Positions 1-5,695 of a stretch of 5,695 bases of DNA are shown piece by piece. Position 1 is the first letter of the stretch, and every line of letters starts with the position of its first letter. The DNA is from Bacteroidales bacterium (GTDB taxonomy: Bacteria; Bacteroidota; Bacteroidia; Bacteroidales; UBA7960): assembly GCA_003555385.1 (NCBI GenBank), contig PWHO01000274.1:1-5695 (forward strand). Direction: 5' to 3'. The notes beneath the pieces are model-generated. The model ran no database searches. It was not told where the DNA came from and saw only the letters and a list, made by a program, of their open reading frames with translations. A program made the position numbers and the translations under genes.

Positions 1-107
1 ATGGAAAATGCAAGCTGAGGGGTATTTTTAAGGACTTCTTTAACAATACTTGTTTTGCCCGCTCCGGACGGGGCTGAAAAGATGATCAGTTTTCCTTGTG
101 CAGCCAT
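1..107 (-). CDS. gmk: Guanylate kinase, N-terminal part (cut by window edge)
   Basis: The product phosphorylates GMP to GDP with ATP in the cytoplasm, a step of purine nucleotide synthesis. Only the first 35 residues are in the window; the gene continues past position 1. After MAAQGKLIIF comes the nucleotide-binding P-loop SAPSGAGKTS (residues 11-20), where the order S-G-x-G-K-T/S is typical of guanylate kinases rather than of general Walker A NTPases. The ATG at 107-105 shares its A with the stop codon of yicC (TAATG), so the two genes are surely co-transcribed and probably translationally coupled. The position directly after yicC is the common arrangement in Bacteroidota. The start is well supported because the P-loop lies at the usual distance from it. 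The C-terminal GMP-binding and lid regions are not visible. Confidence 0.95.
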   Translation of the reverse strand, partial: MAAQGKLIIFSAPSGAGKTSIVKEVLKNTPQLAFS

Positions 108-982
108 TACAGAATATTCATTAATTGCTCTTTGATTTTCTCCAGCTCATCCTTCATCTGGACGACATGCCGCTGGATGGGGGCATCATTGGCCTTGCTG
201 CCGATGGTGTTGATCTCTCTGCCGATCTCCTGGGTGATGAATCCCAGTTTTTTCCCGGCCGAAATGTTTTCTGCCATGGTATCTGAAAAATAATCCAGGT
301 GCTGCTCCAGGCGTACCATCTCCTCTGTAATATCGAACTTTTCCAGGTAGTAGATCAACTCCTGTTCGAAACGGTTCGGATCCGGGGTGGCCACATCCTG
401 CAGTTCATCCAGTGCAGCGGATAGTCGTTTACGTATGCCCTCCCTGCGCTGCTTTTCCAGGGGAGGAATGTCAGCCAGCAAGGATTTCAACTTGCTGATA
501 CGTTCCTGAAGGTCTTTCTTCAGGTGAAGGCCCTCGGATTGCCTGTACTCCATGGTGCTTTTCAGGGCTTCTTCCACTGCCTGGTGTAATTGCTCCCATT
601 CTTCCTGGTCAAGGGTCTCTGTTTCCTGGGTATATACCTCGGGAAGGCGCAAAATGGCCGGCAATAAGTTGTCTGTTACCGGTATGTCATGCTTCCGGCT
701 GAATGCCGTGAGTTCAAGGTAATATTTTTCCATCAGGGGGGTGTTCAGGGAGTAAGCTGCGCTCTCATCCTTGCTTTCTATCGTGATCAGCAGCTCCACC
801 TTGCCTCTCCCGAGTTTTTTGCCCAGCAATGACCTGAGCTCTTGTTCCCCGCTCTTGTAGAGGTAGGGCAGTTTCAGGCTGATATCCAGCGTTTTGCTGT
901 TCAGAGAACGAATTTCGACTGTGAGAGTCTTGTGACTGAGCTGGCAGGTTGACTTGCCATAGCCGGTCATGGATTGTATCAT
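107..982 (-). CDS. yicC: YicC/YloC family endoribonuclease
   Basis: This is a 291-residue cytoplasmic protein of the YicC family; E. coli YicC is 287 residues, so it looks complete. The N-terminal domain begins with the family hallmark MIQSMTGYGK (residues 1-10) and runs to about 156, ending near the EGLHL motif. A charged helical linker follows (about 157-200). The C-terminal DUF1732 domain spans about 205-291, with RFEQELIYYLEKFDITEE (204-221), EMVRLEQHLDYF and the signature GKKLGFITQEIGREIN (243-258) followed by SKAND. Characterised members are oligomeric endoribonucleases that cleave RNA including small RNAs; activity here is inferred from family membership. The ATG at 982-980 is chosen because MIQSMTGYGK sits at the exact N-terminus. 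The next gene, gmk, overlaps it by one base. Transcription probably starts from a -7 box at 998-1005, leaving a leader of about 10 nt. Confidence 0.96.
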   Translation of the reverse strand: MIQSMTGYGKSTCQLSHKTLTVEIRSLNSKTLDISLKLPYLYKSGEQELRSLLGKKLGRGKVELLITIESKDESAAYSLNTPLMEKYYLELTAFSRKHDIPVTDNLLPAILRLPEVYTQETETLDQEEWEQLHQAVEEALKSTMEYRQSEGLHLKKDLQERISKLKSLLADIPPLEKQRREGIRKRLSAALDELQDVATPDPNRFEQELIYYLEKFDITEEMVRLEQHLDYFSDTMAENISAGKKLGFITQEIGREINTIGSKANDAPIQRHVVQMKDELEKIKEQLMNIL

Positions 983-997
983 GCTGATTTTTTCTTA

Positions 998-1005
998 CAA
1001 ATATA
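998..1005 (-). promoter_or_regulatory. Predicted -7 promoter box of yicC-gmk
   Basis: Read on the minus strand the sequence is TATATTTG, a full match to the Bacteroidota -7 consensus TAnnTTTG. It ends 15 nt before the yicC ATG, so the transcript would have a very short A-rich leader. No good -33 element (TTTG or TTG at the usual spacing) is seen; the nearest candidate, TGTG on the minus strand, is weak. A TTTG at 1016-1019 is too close. The -7 call is reasonable, and the full promoter is less sure. Confidence 0.6.
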
Positions 1006-1009
1006 GTAA

Positions 1010-1062
1010 TTGCGCAAAGTACTCACATGGGGATCAATCCCTTTTGTCATTAATTTGCGTAA
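1010..1062. repeat. 53-bp imperfect palindrome between divergent promoters
   Basis: The left arm (1010-1034) and the reverse complement of the right arm (1037-1062) agree at 19 of 25 positions with one gap. The outer arms are TTGCGCAAA (1010-1018) and TTTGCGTAA (1054-1062). The core is the perfect dyad GGGATcaATCCC (1030-1041). Short matched blocks lie between them. The outer part contains the 8-bp palindrome TTGCGCAA. The element lies upstream of both predicted transcription starts, so it should act as DNA rather than as an RNA hairpin. It could be an operator for a dimeric or multimeric regulator; the binding protein is unknown. The symmetry is read directly from the sequence, and the function is inference. 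Confidence 0.6.
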
Positions 1063-1067
1063 ATTTG
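1060..1067 (+). promoter_or_regulatory. Predicted -7 promoter box of the barrel-protein gene
   Basis: TAAATTTG is a full match to the Bacteroidota -7 consensus TAnnTTTG. It ends only 5 nt before the ATG at 1073, so the transcription start would fall at or within a few bases of the start codon (a leaderless or nearly leaderless message). No TTTG is seen 19-21 bp upstream; TTTTG at 1042-1046 gives a spacing of 13, which is too short. A different promoter further upstream, within the yicC side, cannot be excluded. Confidence 0.45.
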
Positions 1068-1072
1068 ATGGT

Positions 1073-1801
1073 ATGCGGGAATTGATCAGAGTATTATCAG
1101 TGGTTTTGGTGCTGTCAGGATCGGCAGGTGACTTGTCCGGCCAGGATTTTCGCGGAGGTTTTCGGGCCGGACTCACTGCCAGTGAAGTTTCCGGAGATGA
1201 CGCGGGTGGCCCGGATAAGCTCGGCTGGTTTGCAGCCGTTTTTACCAATCGCGACGTGAGTGAGCATTCCCGGTTACAACTTGAAGTGATGTATATCCAG
1301 AAGGGAAGCCGGGTATTTCGCGATTCGCATGCAGACCCGAACGGGCATCAGGGGACTTCCTTTTTTCCTGCAGCCGGCGACAACGGGCTCCCGGATCCTA
1401 CCCCCGACGGCTACAGAAACTACCGGTTTAACCTGCATTATGTGGAGGTGCCGCTGGTATTCAAGTTTGACTTTTCCCCCTCGATCCCCCTTCCCTATGT
1501 GGACCGTCTGACGGGTGAGATTGGTCTTTCCGGCTCCACTGTTGTGGGGCATTATGAGGAGCGTGAAGGGAAAGACATTACAGACCGGATGGCTGACGAA
1601 CGGCCTTTTTATGCAGCCGAGTTGAACCTGCTGGCCGGGTTCTATTACCCGATCCGCGATGGTCTGGATTTTCAGCTCCGGTTTTCGCAGGGGGTCACAC
1701 CGTTGCGCCCGCATCAGAGTGAAGCTGCTACCTGGTACAACCGCGGACAGTACAATACGGTCTGGAGTTTTGGCTTATCCTTCAGTTTCTTTTCTTCGTA
1801 A
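1073..1801 (+). CDS. PorT-like outer-membrane beta-barrel protein
   Basis: This is a 242-residue secreted protein of the outer-membrane beta-barrel type common in Bacteroidota (PF13568-like). The ATG at 1073 is chosen because it gives a clear signal peptide: MRELIR, then a hydrophobic core VLSVVLVLSGSAG, with cleavage probably near LSGQ-D (residue 24 or 25). An in-frame TTG at 1010 would add 21 residues that spoil the signal. The mature chain opens with FRGGFRAGLTASEVSGDD (26-43), the usual first strand and turn of this family. Amphipathic strands follow, such as SRLQLEVMYIQKGS (66-79), FNLHYVEVPLVFKF (119-132) and FQLRFSQGVTPL (200-211), and it ends in a final strand WSFGLSFSFF. Residues about 82-117 form a Pro/Gly/Asp-rich insert that may be an extracellular loop. 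There is no cysteine in the protein. Ligand and role are unknown. No terminator is obvious after it, so read-through into the downstream receptor gene is possible. Confidence 0.82.
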   Translation: MRELIRVLSVVLVLSGSAGDLSGQDFRGGFRAGLTASEVSGDDAGGPDKLGWFAAVFTNRDVSEHSRLQLEVMYIQKGSRVFRDSHADPNGHQGTSFFPAAGDNGLPDPTPDGYRNYRFNLHYVEVPLVFKFDFSPSIPLPYVDRLTGEIGLSGSTVVGHYEEREGKDITDRMADERPFYAAELNLLAGFYYPIRDGLDFQLRFSQGVTPLRPHQSEAATWYNRGQYNTVWSFGLSFSFFSS

Positions 1802-1841
1802 TTAAGCGTAAAAAATTCTTAACACTTTCGTAAGGTTTGGG

Positions 1842-1874
1842 TTGTGGTTAATTGGACAGTTTAGCTTACTTTTG
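1842..1874 (+). promoter_or_regulatory. Predicted promoter of the TonB-dependent receptor gene
   Basis: The -7 box TACTTTTG (1867-1874) fits the Bacteroidota consensus TAnnTTTG. A -33 TTG lies at 1842-1844 with a 22-bp spacer, inside the accepted range of roughly 17-23. Transcription would start near 1880 and give a leader of about 38 nt. The leader is A/C-rich before the ATG (ctcacaaATG) and has no Shine-Dalgarno sequence, as is usual for this phylum. This is the best-formed of the three promoters in the window. Confidence 0.6.
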
Positions 1875-1917
1875 TCTTGCCTTTAACCCTAATATTTTAC
1901 TCAAACAACTCTCACAA

Positions 1918-4900
1918 ATGAAACAAAAAGTTCGAATCTTTTCTTTGTTTGCTTTTCTGCTGATGACATTCAGCGTTTTAACCCTTTCAGGGCAGGCGCC
2001 TGTAGGCGCAAATTTCAACGGGGAAGTCAGGGATGCCGAAGGCATGACCCTTCCCGGTGCTACAGTGGTAGCTGTGCATGTTCCCTCCGGAACACAATAC
2101 GGCACCATCACCAGGAGCGATGGACGCTTCAATCTCCGCAACGTTCGTGTGGGCGGCCCTTACACGATCAGGGTTTCCTTCGTCGGTTATCGTTCGGCCG
2201 AGGAAGACGGGATTCTCCTTGAGCTTGGCCAGGAGTACACCATTAATTTTGAATTGGTGGATGAGGCTGTTGAACTGGGCGAGGTGGCTGTTTACGCACA
2301 GCGCGATGCCCTGATCTCAGGCAACCGCACTGGTGCCCGTTCACGGGTAAGCCGGGAACAGCTTGATGCCATGCCTTCAATCAGCCGAAGTATCCAGGAT
2401 TACACCCGGCTCAGTCCCCAGGTAAGCGGGAACAATATTGCCGGCAGAAGCGGACGCAGAAACGCCATCCATATTGATGGGGTGACCTTTGATGACCGTT
2501 TTGGCCTCGGATCCGATGCCATCCCCACCATCGGGAACCCTATTTCACTGGATGCCATTGAGGAATTCCAGGTAGCCATTGCCCCTTATGACGTGCGGCA
2601 GGGCAACTTTACCGGAGGTGCCATCAATGCCGTTACCCGCAGCGGGACAAACCGCCTGGAAGGATCGGCCTATTTTTATGGGCGGAACCAGGATTTTATC
2701 AGCGGAGAGCTGCTGGGCGAAGAGAGCCATATTGAGGATTTCTCGGAGTACCAGACCGGTTTGCGGTTGGGTGGCCCGGTTGTGCAGGACAATCTCTTCT
2801 TTTTCATCAACGCTGAGATCAAACGGGAGAGCAGCCCCCTGTTTAATTATGAGGAATCCCAGTTTCGCGGAGGCACCTCTGACCTTGATGAAATCATTTC
2901 AATTGCCCGCGATGTTTACGGGTACGATCCGGGCGGGTATGATCGCCTGACCCAGAACACGGACGACTGGAAGATTTTTACGAAACTTGACTGGAACATT
3001 TCCAATGTGCACAGGCTGACCTACCAGCAAAACCTGGTCAACGGGTATGATGACCGTGGAATTTCCAGGGGATTTAACGCTTTTTCATTGGCTAACCGTC
3101 AATACCGTCAGCGGGGGAATCAAAGCAACTTCTCCCTGCAGCTGAACAGTGCCTGGTCAGAGAACTTCATTTCTGAAGCCAAAGTAGCTTATACCAGGTT
3201 GCGCCAGGAGGCCGATTATGGAGACGATCCTTTTCCGGCTGTGCGAGTGGAAACACCAGGCGGCTACAACGTAGATTTCGGAGTGGAGCGTTTCCGCCAT
3301 GCCAACGAGCTGGATCAGGACTATTTTGAATTCACCGCCAATATGACGTATTTTGCCGGCGAGCACACCATTACATTCGGTACCAACAATTACCTGAACT
3401 CTTTCAGGAACCTGTTTATCCAGGATGCATTGGGTGAATATACCTTTTCCAATGTGTTTGATGCCGACGGCAACCTGGTTCAGAGCGGAATTGATCGTTT
3501 CCGGGAAGGAGCACCCAACAGGTACCGTTACAGCTATTCAACTGATGAGAATCAATATGGACGTTTGCCGGAAGCCAATTGGGGCTACAATACGTTTGCC
3601 CTTTACGCACAGGACGAGTGGCGTATCAGCAGCAACCTCAACCTGACACTTGGTTTGCGGGCTGATCTCACTGTGTTTACGGATGATCCGCCCAGTAACC
3701 CTACCTTTGCGCAGGATTTCCCGCAGTACGATACAGGCAATGTGCCGGATCCGACCCTGCAGCTGAATCCGCGTCTCGGTTTTAACTGGAATGACGGAGA
3801 AACGCAGATCCGCGGGGGTGTGGGCCTTTTCTCCGGTGGCGAACCCGGTGTATGGCTCTCTAACCAGTACAGCAATACAGGTGTGGATTTGGCACGGCTG
3901 GATGTGCGCCGTACCTTCGACCCGGGATTTTTTACTCCTGACGTGTACAACCAACCCCGCCCTGGTACGGCAGCAGGCCTGGATCCGATCCAGACCACCG
4001 AGGTGAATTTCACCGACCCCGACTTTAAGATCAACCAGGTATTCCGTGCCAACCTGGCCGTGGAACAACGGTTGCCATGGGATCTGATCGGTACCGTGGA
4101 AGCACTGTACACCAACAACATGCATGACATTGATTACCAGAACCTGAACGTGGGAGATCCCAATCCCAATGTCAGGGTGACCGACGGACGCCCGTTTTAT
4201 GGCGACGTCACCATTGACGAGAACGGAAATCCGCGGTTTTCCCAAAATCGTGTCAGTGACAACTTTACCAATGTCATATTTCTTACCAACACCAACAAAG
4301 GAGATCAGTACAGCCTGACCGGTCAGTTGCGCAAGGAGTTCAGCCATGGTTGGTTTGCCGACGTATCTTATACATTCTCAGATGGTACTTCTGTGAATGA
4401 CGGAACTTCCAGCCGGGCCATTTCCAACTGGCAGTTCAATGAGGTGCCGGGAGATCCGAACAGTTCTCCGGCAGCCAGGTCGGCCCACATTACGCGACAC
4501 CGTTTCCTGGCCAGTGCCTCCTATCGTCTTGATTATGGCAGCAACGGCAACCATGCTACCACCATTTCCATGATCTACGAGGGACGTACGGGCAACCCGT
4601 ATCACTACATCTACTTTACGCCCTTTGCCAATGGATTCAGTGCAAATGGTGACTACTTCGGGTCCAATGACCTTGTTTATGTTCCGGCTTCTCCCGATGA
4701 GGTCAACCTGGTAAGCAACAACTGGGAAGAGCTTGACGCATTCATCAGTGCCAACCCTGCTTTGGATGACTACCGCGGGCAGATCACCGAAAGGGGTGCC
4801 GGTATTCAGCCCTGGGTCCACCATATGGACCTGCGTGTGTCTCACAGGATCCGCACCACAGGTAACCAGTTCCTGGAACTGACACTTGACGTGATGAACT

Positions 4901-5145
4901 TCAAAAACATGTTGGGTAATGTTCTTGGCCAGGATTGGGGAATTGAGCGTTTTGCCAGTTTCGGCTCAGTGTCTGAACTGACTTTCCAGGGATATGATGC
5001 CACTGAACTTCCTGATGGCAGTATCGAGCTGAAACCGAGGATCTCTTTTAACCCCGACCGGGTGCCCACCAACGAAGACCAGTTCAATATTTCGAACCTG
5101 AACTCAAGGTGGCGTGCACAGGTAGGTATCCGCTATTCTTTTTAG
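1918..5145 (+). CDS. Oar-like TonB-dependent receptor with carboxypeptidase-regulatory-like domain
   Basis: This 1075-residue outer-membrane receptor would take up or bind an unknown ligand using energy from TonB-ExbB-ExbD. The ATG at 1918 is chosen because it starts a clean signal peptide (residues 1-26, ending LTLSGQ); an in-frame TTG at 1852 adds 22 residues and overlaps the -7 box. A carboxypeptidase-regulatory-like beta domain follows (about 33-118; FNGEVRDAEG, LPGATV, SDGRFNLRNV). A TonB-box-like segment EVAVYA is at 122-127. The plug domain spans about 142-245 (SREQLDAMPS, IHIDGV, IEEFQVAIAPYDVRQGNFTGG, AINAVTRSGTN). The barrel fills 246-1075, with typical segments ALYAQDEWRIS (from 561), GLFSGGEPGVWLSNQYSNTG (from 636), QPWVHHMDLRVSHRI (from 964) and LELTLDVMNFKN (986-997). 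It ends in IRYSF, with the C-terminal Phe expected by the BAM machinery. There is no cysteine. Length matches Oar-type receptors (Myxococcus Oar is about 1060). No SusD gene follows, so glycan uptake is not implied. Substrate is unknown. Confidence 0.93.
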   Translation: MKQKVRIFSLFAFLLMTFSVLTLSGQAPVGANFNGEVRDAEGMTLPGATVVAVHVPSGTQYGTITRSDGRFNLRNVRVGGPYTIRVSFVGYRSAEEDGILLELGQEYTINFELVDEAVELGEVAVYAQRDALISGNRTGARSRVSREQLDAMPSISRSIQDYTRLSPQVSGNNIAGRSGRRNAIHIDGVTFDDRFGLGSDAIPTIGNPISLDAIEEFQVAIAPYDVRQGNFTGGAINAVTRSGTNRLEGSAYFYGRNQDFISGELLGEESHIEDFSEYQTGLRLGGPVVQDNLFFFINAEIKRESSPLFNYEESQFRGGTSDLDEIISIARDVYGYDPGGYDRLTQNTDDWKIFTKLDWNISNVHRLTYQQNLVNGYDDRGISRGFNAFSLANRQYRQRGNQSNFSLQLNSAWSENFISEAKVAYTRLRQEADYGDDPFPAVRVETPGGYNVDFGVERFRHANELDQDYFEFTANMTYFAGEHTITFGTNNYLNSFRNLFIQDALGEYTFSNVFDADGNLVQSGIDRFREGAPNRYRYSYSTDENQYGRLPEANWGYNTFALYAQDEWRISSNLNLTLGLRADLTVFTDDPPSNPTFAQDFPQYDTGNVPDPTLQLNPRLGFNWNDGETQIRGGVGLFSGGEPGVWLSNQYSNTGVDLARLDVRRTFDPGFFTPDVYNQPRPGTAAGLDPIQTTEVNFTDPDFKINQVFRANLAVEQRLPWDLIGTVEALYTNNMHDIDYQNLNVGDPNPNVRVTDGRPFYGDVTIDENGNPRFSQNRVSDNFTNVIFLTNTNKGDQYSLTGQLRKEFSHGWFADVSYTFSDGTSVNDGTSSRAISNWQFNEVPGDPNSSPAARSAHITRHRFLASASYRLDYGSNGNHATTISMIYEGRTGNPYHYIYFTPFANGFSANGDYFGSNDLVYVPASPDEVNLVSNNWEELDAFISANPALDDYRGQITERGAGIQPWVHHMDLRVSHRIRTTGNQFLELTLDVMNFKNMLGNVLGQDWGIERFASFGSVSELTFQGYDATELPDGSIELKPRISFNPDRVPTNEDQFNISNLNSRWRAQVGIRYSF

Positions 5146-5152
5146 TAACGTG

Positions 5153-5167
5153 TGACCCCCGGGGTCA
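5153..5167 (+). repeat. Short perfect inverted repeat after the receptor gene
   Basis: TGACCCC and GGGGTCA flank a single C, starting 7 nt after the TAG stop. As RNA it would form a short GC-rich hairpin with a reduced stem (TGACC/GGTCA around a CCCGG loop). No T-run follows directly, so on its own it is not an intrinsic terminator. It may protect the 3' end or simply precede the main terminator. Confidence 0.5.
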
Positions 5168-5172
5168 TAGTG

Positions 5173-5198
5173 TCAGCAGGGCCCCAAAAGGGGGCTGA
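5173..5198 (+). repeat. Second hairpin after the receptor gene
   Basis: The outer stem TCAGC/GCTGA and inner stem CCCC/GGGG close an AAAA tetraloop, with a 4-nt bulge AGGG on the left arm. An A-rich stretch follows (AAATAAAAAAA). That stretch reads as a T-run on the minus strand, but it lies on the far side for a plus-strand terminator. It lies between the first inverted repeat and the main terminator. Confidence 0.5.
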
Positions 5199-5203
5199 AA
5201 ATA

Positions 5204-5239
5204 AAAAAATGTGTGTCCTTTCGGGGGCACACATTTTTT
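5204..5239. terminator. Bidirectional intrinsic terminator between convergent genes
   Basis: The arms AAAAAATGTGTG (5204-5215) and CACACATTTTTT (5228-5239) are perfectly complementary. They extend inward through TCC/GGG (one G-U pair) to a 6-nt loop. On the plus strand the stem is followed by a T-rich tail (TTTTTTATTT), ending receptor transcription. On the minus strand the tail reads TTTTTTTATTT, so it can also stop transcripts arriving from the osmC-family gene. The position between convergent genes fits a shared terminator. Confidence 0.92.
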
Positions 5240-5309
5240 ATTTCCGGTATGGCCGCAGATTTTTTGCGGGTCTGGGGCAAATTCCGGAGCAGAGTAAGGT
5301 GTGGCTGCC

Positions 5310-5342
5310 CTCCCGGGTTATCGGGGATGGTATGCCCGGGAG
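5310..5342 (-). repeat. 8-bp GC-rich inverted repeat just after the osmC-family stop
   Basis: The arms CTCCCGGG (5310-5317) and CCCGGGAG (5335-5342) are perfect inverted copies separated by 17 nt. On the minus strand the stem begins 6 nt after the TAA stop of the osmC-family gene. There is no T-run after it on either strand, so it is not a standard intrinsic terminator. It may stabilise the mRNA 3' end or act with the bidirectional terminator about 70 nt further on. The rest of 5244-5348 holds only a weak CCGCA/TGCGG hairpin (5253-5269) and no credible gene. Confidence 0.55.
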
Positions 5343-5348
5343 TGGTGA

Positions 5349-5695
5349 TTAGTTTTCTTCTTTGATCCGGACATCATACTCCATGTCGATGACCTGCTTG
5401 TAGATGTATGAGACGCCGCAATACTTTTCCCTGGAGAGCTCCACGGCTTTCTTCAGCTTGTCTTCGGGAAGGTCTTTCCCGGTAAATTCATAGATCACCT
5501 TCATTTTTTTGTAATGCTTCGGGGCTTCCTCGGTGGCTTCGGCTTCGATCAGGATATCAAATCCCGTAAATTCAACCCGCATTTTTTTCAGGATGCCGAT
5601 CACGTCCATGCCGGTGCATCCGGCCAGGGAAGCAAGCATCAGGGGTTTTGGTCGCGGGCCCCTGTTTTTCCCACCTGCTTCGTCGGGTGCATCCA
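5349..5695 (-). CDS. OsmC/Ohr family protein, YhfA-like (5' end outside window)
   Basis: The reading frame is open to the right edge, so 114 residues are visible and the start is missing. Members of this family are usually about 130-145 residues, which suggests roughly 25 are absent. OsmC/Ohr proteins are cytoplasmic thiol-dependent peroxidases that reduce organic hydroperoxides using two cysteines. Visible evidence is the family segment GPRPKPLMLASLAGCTGMD (from visible residue 12), which contains the first cysteine (residue 26), and the second motif SREKYCGVS with its cysteine at residue 92. The chain ends EYDVRIKEEN. The KPLMLASLAGCTGMDV version and the CGVSYIYK version resemble the YhfA-type subgroup more than Ohr. 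An ATG at 5639 would give a 96-residue protein lacking the conserved GPRPKPL lead-in, so it is an internal methionine and not the start. The gene converges on the receptor gene and shares its terminator. Confidence 0.92.
   Translation of the reverse strand, partial: DAPDEAGGKNRGPRPKPLMLASLAGCTGMDVIGILKKMRVEFTGFDILIEAEATEEAPKHYKKMKVIYEFTGKDLPEDKLKKAVELSREKYCGVSYIYKQVIDMEYDVRIKEEN

Noticed and set aside
1010..1072. TTG start at 1010 for the barrel gene
   Set aside because: It would add 21 residues before the signal peptide, and it falls inside the palindrome and upstream of the -7 box.
979..1248. 89-codon minus-strand frame overlapping the divergent intergenic region
   Set aside because: It overlaps the start of yicC, covers both predicted promoters and the signal-peptide coding region, and has a low-complexity Pro/Ser-rich translation with no recognisable family.
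1274..1714. 146-codon minus-strand frame opposite the barrel gene
   Set aside because: Its translation shows no domain features, and the plus strand encodes a signal peptide and barrel strands throughout.
1802..1841. Possible terminator after the barrel gene (TTAAG/CTTAA)
   Set aside because: The stem is only 5 A/T-rich pairs with an 11-nt loop and no proper T-run; it is too weak to call.
1852..1917. TTG start at 1852 for the receptor gene
   Set aside because: It would place the -7 box inside the coding region and put a non-signal extension before a textbook signal peptide starting at 1918.
3538..4347. 269-codon open frame on the minus strand opposite the receptor gene (and a nested one at 3603-4130)
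   Set aside because: It lies wholly inside the well-supported receptor gene, its translation matches no family I recognise, and long antisense frames are common opposite GC-biased genes.
5152..5352. 66-codon plus-strand frame after the receptor gene
   Set aside because: It runs through three hairpins and the bidirectional terminator, and the peptide has no recognisable features.
5349..5639. osmC-family gene starting at the ATG at 5639
   Set aside because: The frame stays open to the window edge, and the upstream codons give the conserved GPRPKPL segment, so this methionine is internal.
1..5695. CRISPR array, tRNA, rRNA, insertion sequence, toxin-antitoxin or defence genes
   Set aside because: I saw no spaced direct repeats, RNA-gene signatures, transposase motifs or defence domains on either strand; the gene content is housekeeping and envelope.

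Overview
The window looks like ordinary chromosomal sequence from a Bacteroidota bacterium, probably class Bacteroidia; I cannot name a genus. Three things support this. The gene pair yicC-gmk is arranged as in that phylum. Start codons have A-rich leaders with no clear Shine-Dalgarno sequence, and the -7 promoter boxes fit TAnnTTTG, which is specific to the phylum. There is also a large TonB-dependent receptor with an N-terminal carboxypeptidase-regulatory-like domain, and a PorT-like outer-membrane barrel. Base composition is moderate, and no segment looks foreign by eye.

Layout, left to right. On the minus strand, the start of gmk (guanylate kinase, cut by the left edge) follows yicC (endoribonuclease family), and the two overlap at TAATG. 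A 90-bp divergent intergenic region (983-1072) separates yicC from a plus-strand gene for a small secreted outer-membrane barrel (1073-1801). After a 116-bp gap with its own promoter comes a 1075-residue Oar-like TonB-dependent receptor (1918-5145). A cluster of three hairpins follows, the last being a strong bidirectional intrinsic terminator (5204-5239). A convergent minus-strand osmC-family gene then enters from the right edge (5349-5695, its start lies outside the window).

How the genes relate: yicC and gmk form a housekeeping RNA/nucleotide operon. The two plus-strand genes both encode cysteine-free outer-membrane proteins and may be partly co-transcribed, because no terminator is evident between them. 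Nothing in the sequence shows that they work together. No SusD-like lipoprotein follows the receptor inside the window, so it is not a classical glycan-utilisation SusC/SusD pair. The osmC-family gene is independent and probably handles hydroperoxides.

I did not find a new multi-gene system. The least explained element is a 53-bp imperfect palindrome (1010-1062) that fills most of the space between the divergent yicC and barrel promoters and lies upstream of both predicted transcription starts. It looks like a DNA-level regulatory element or a relic of an inverted duplication.
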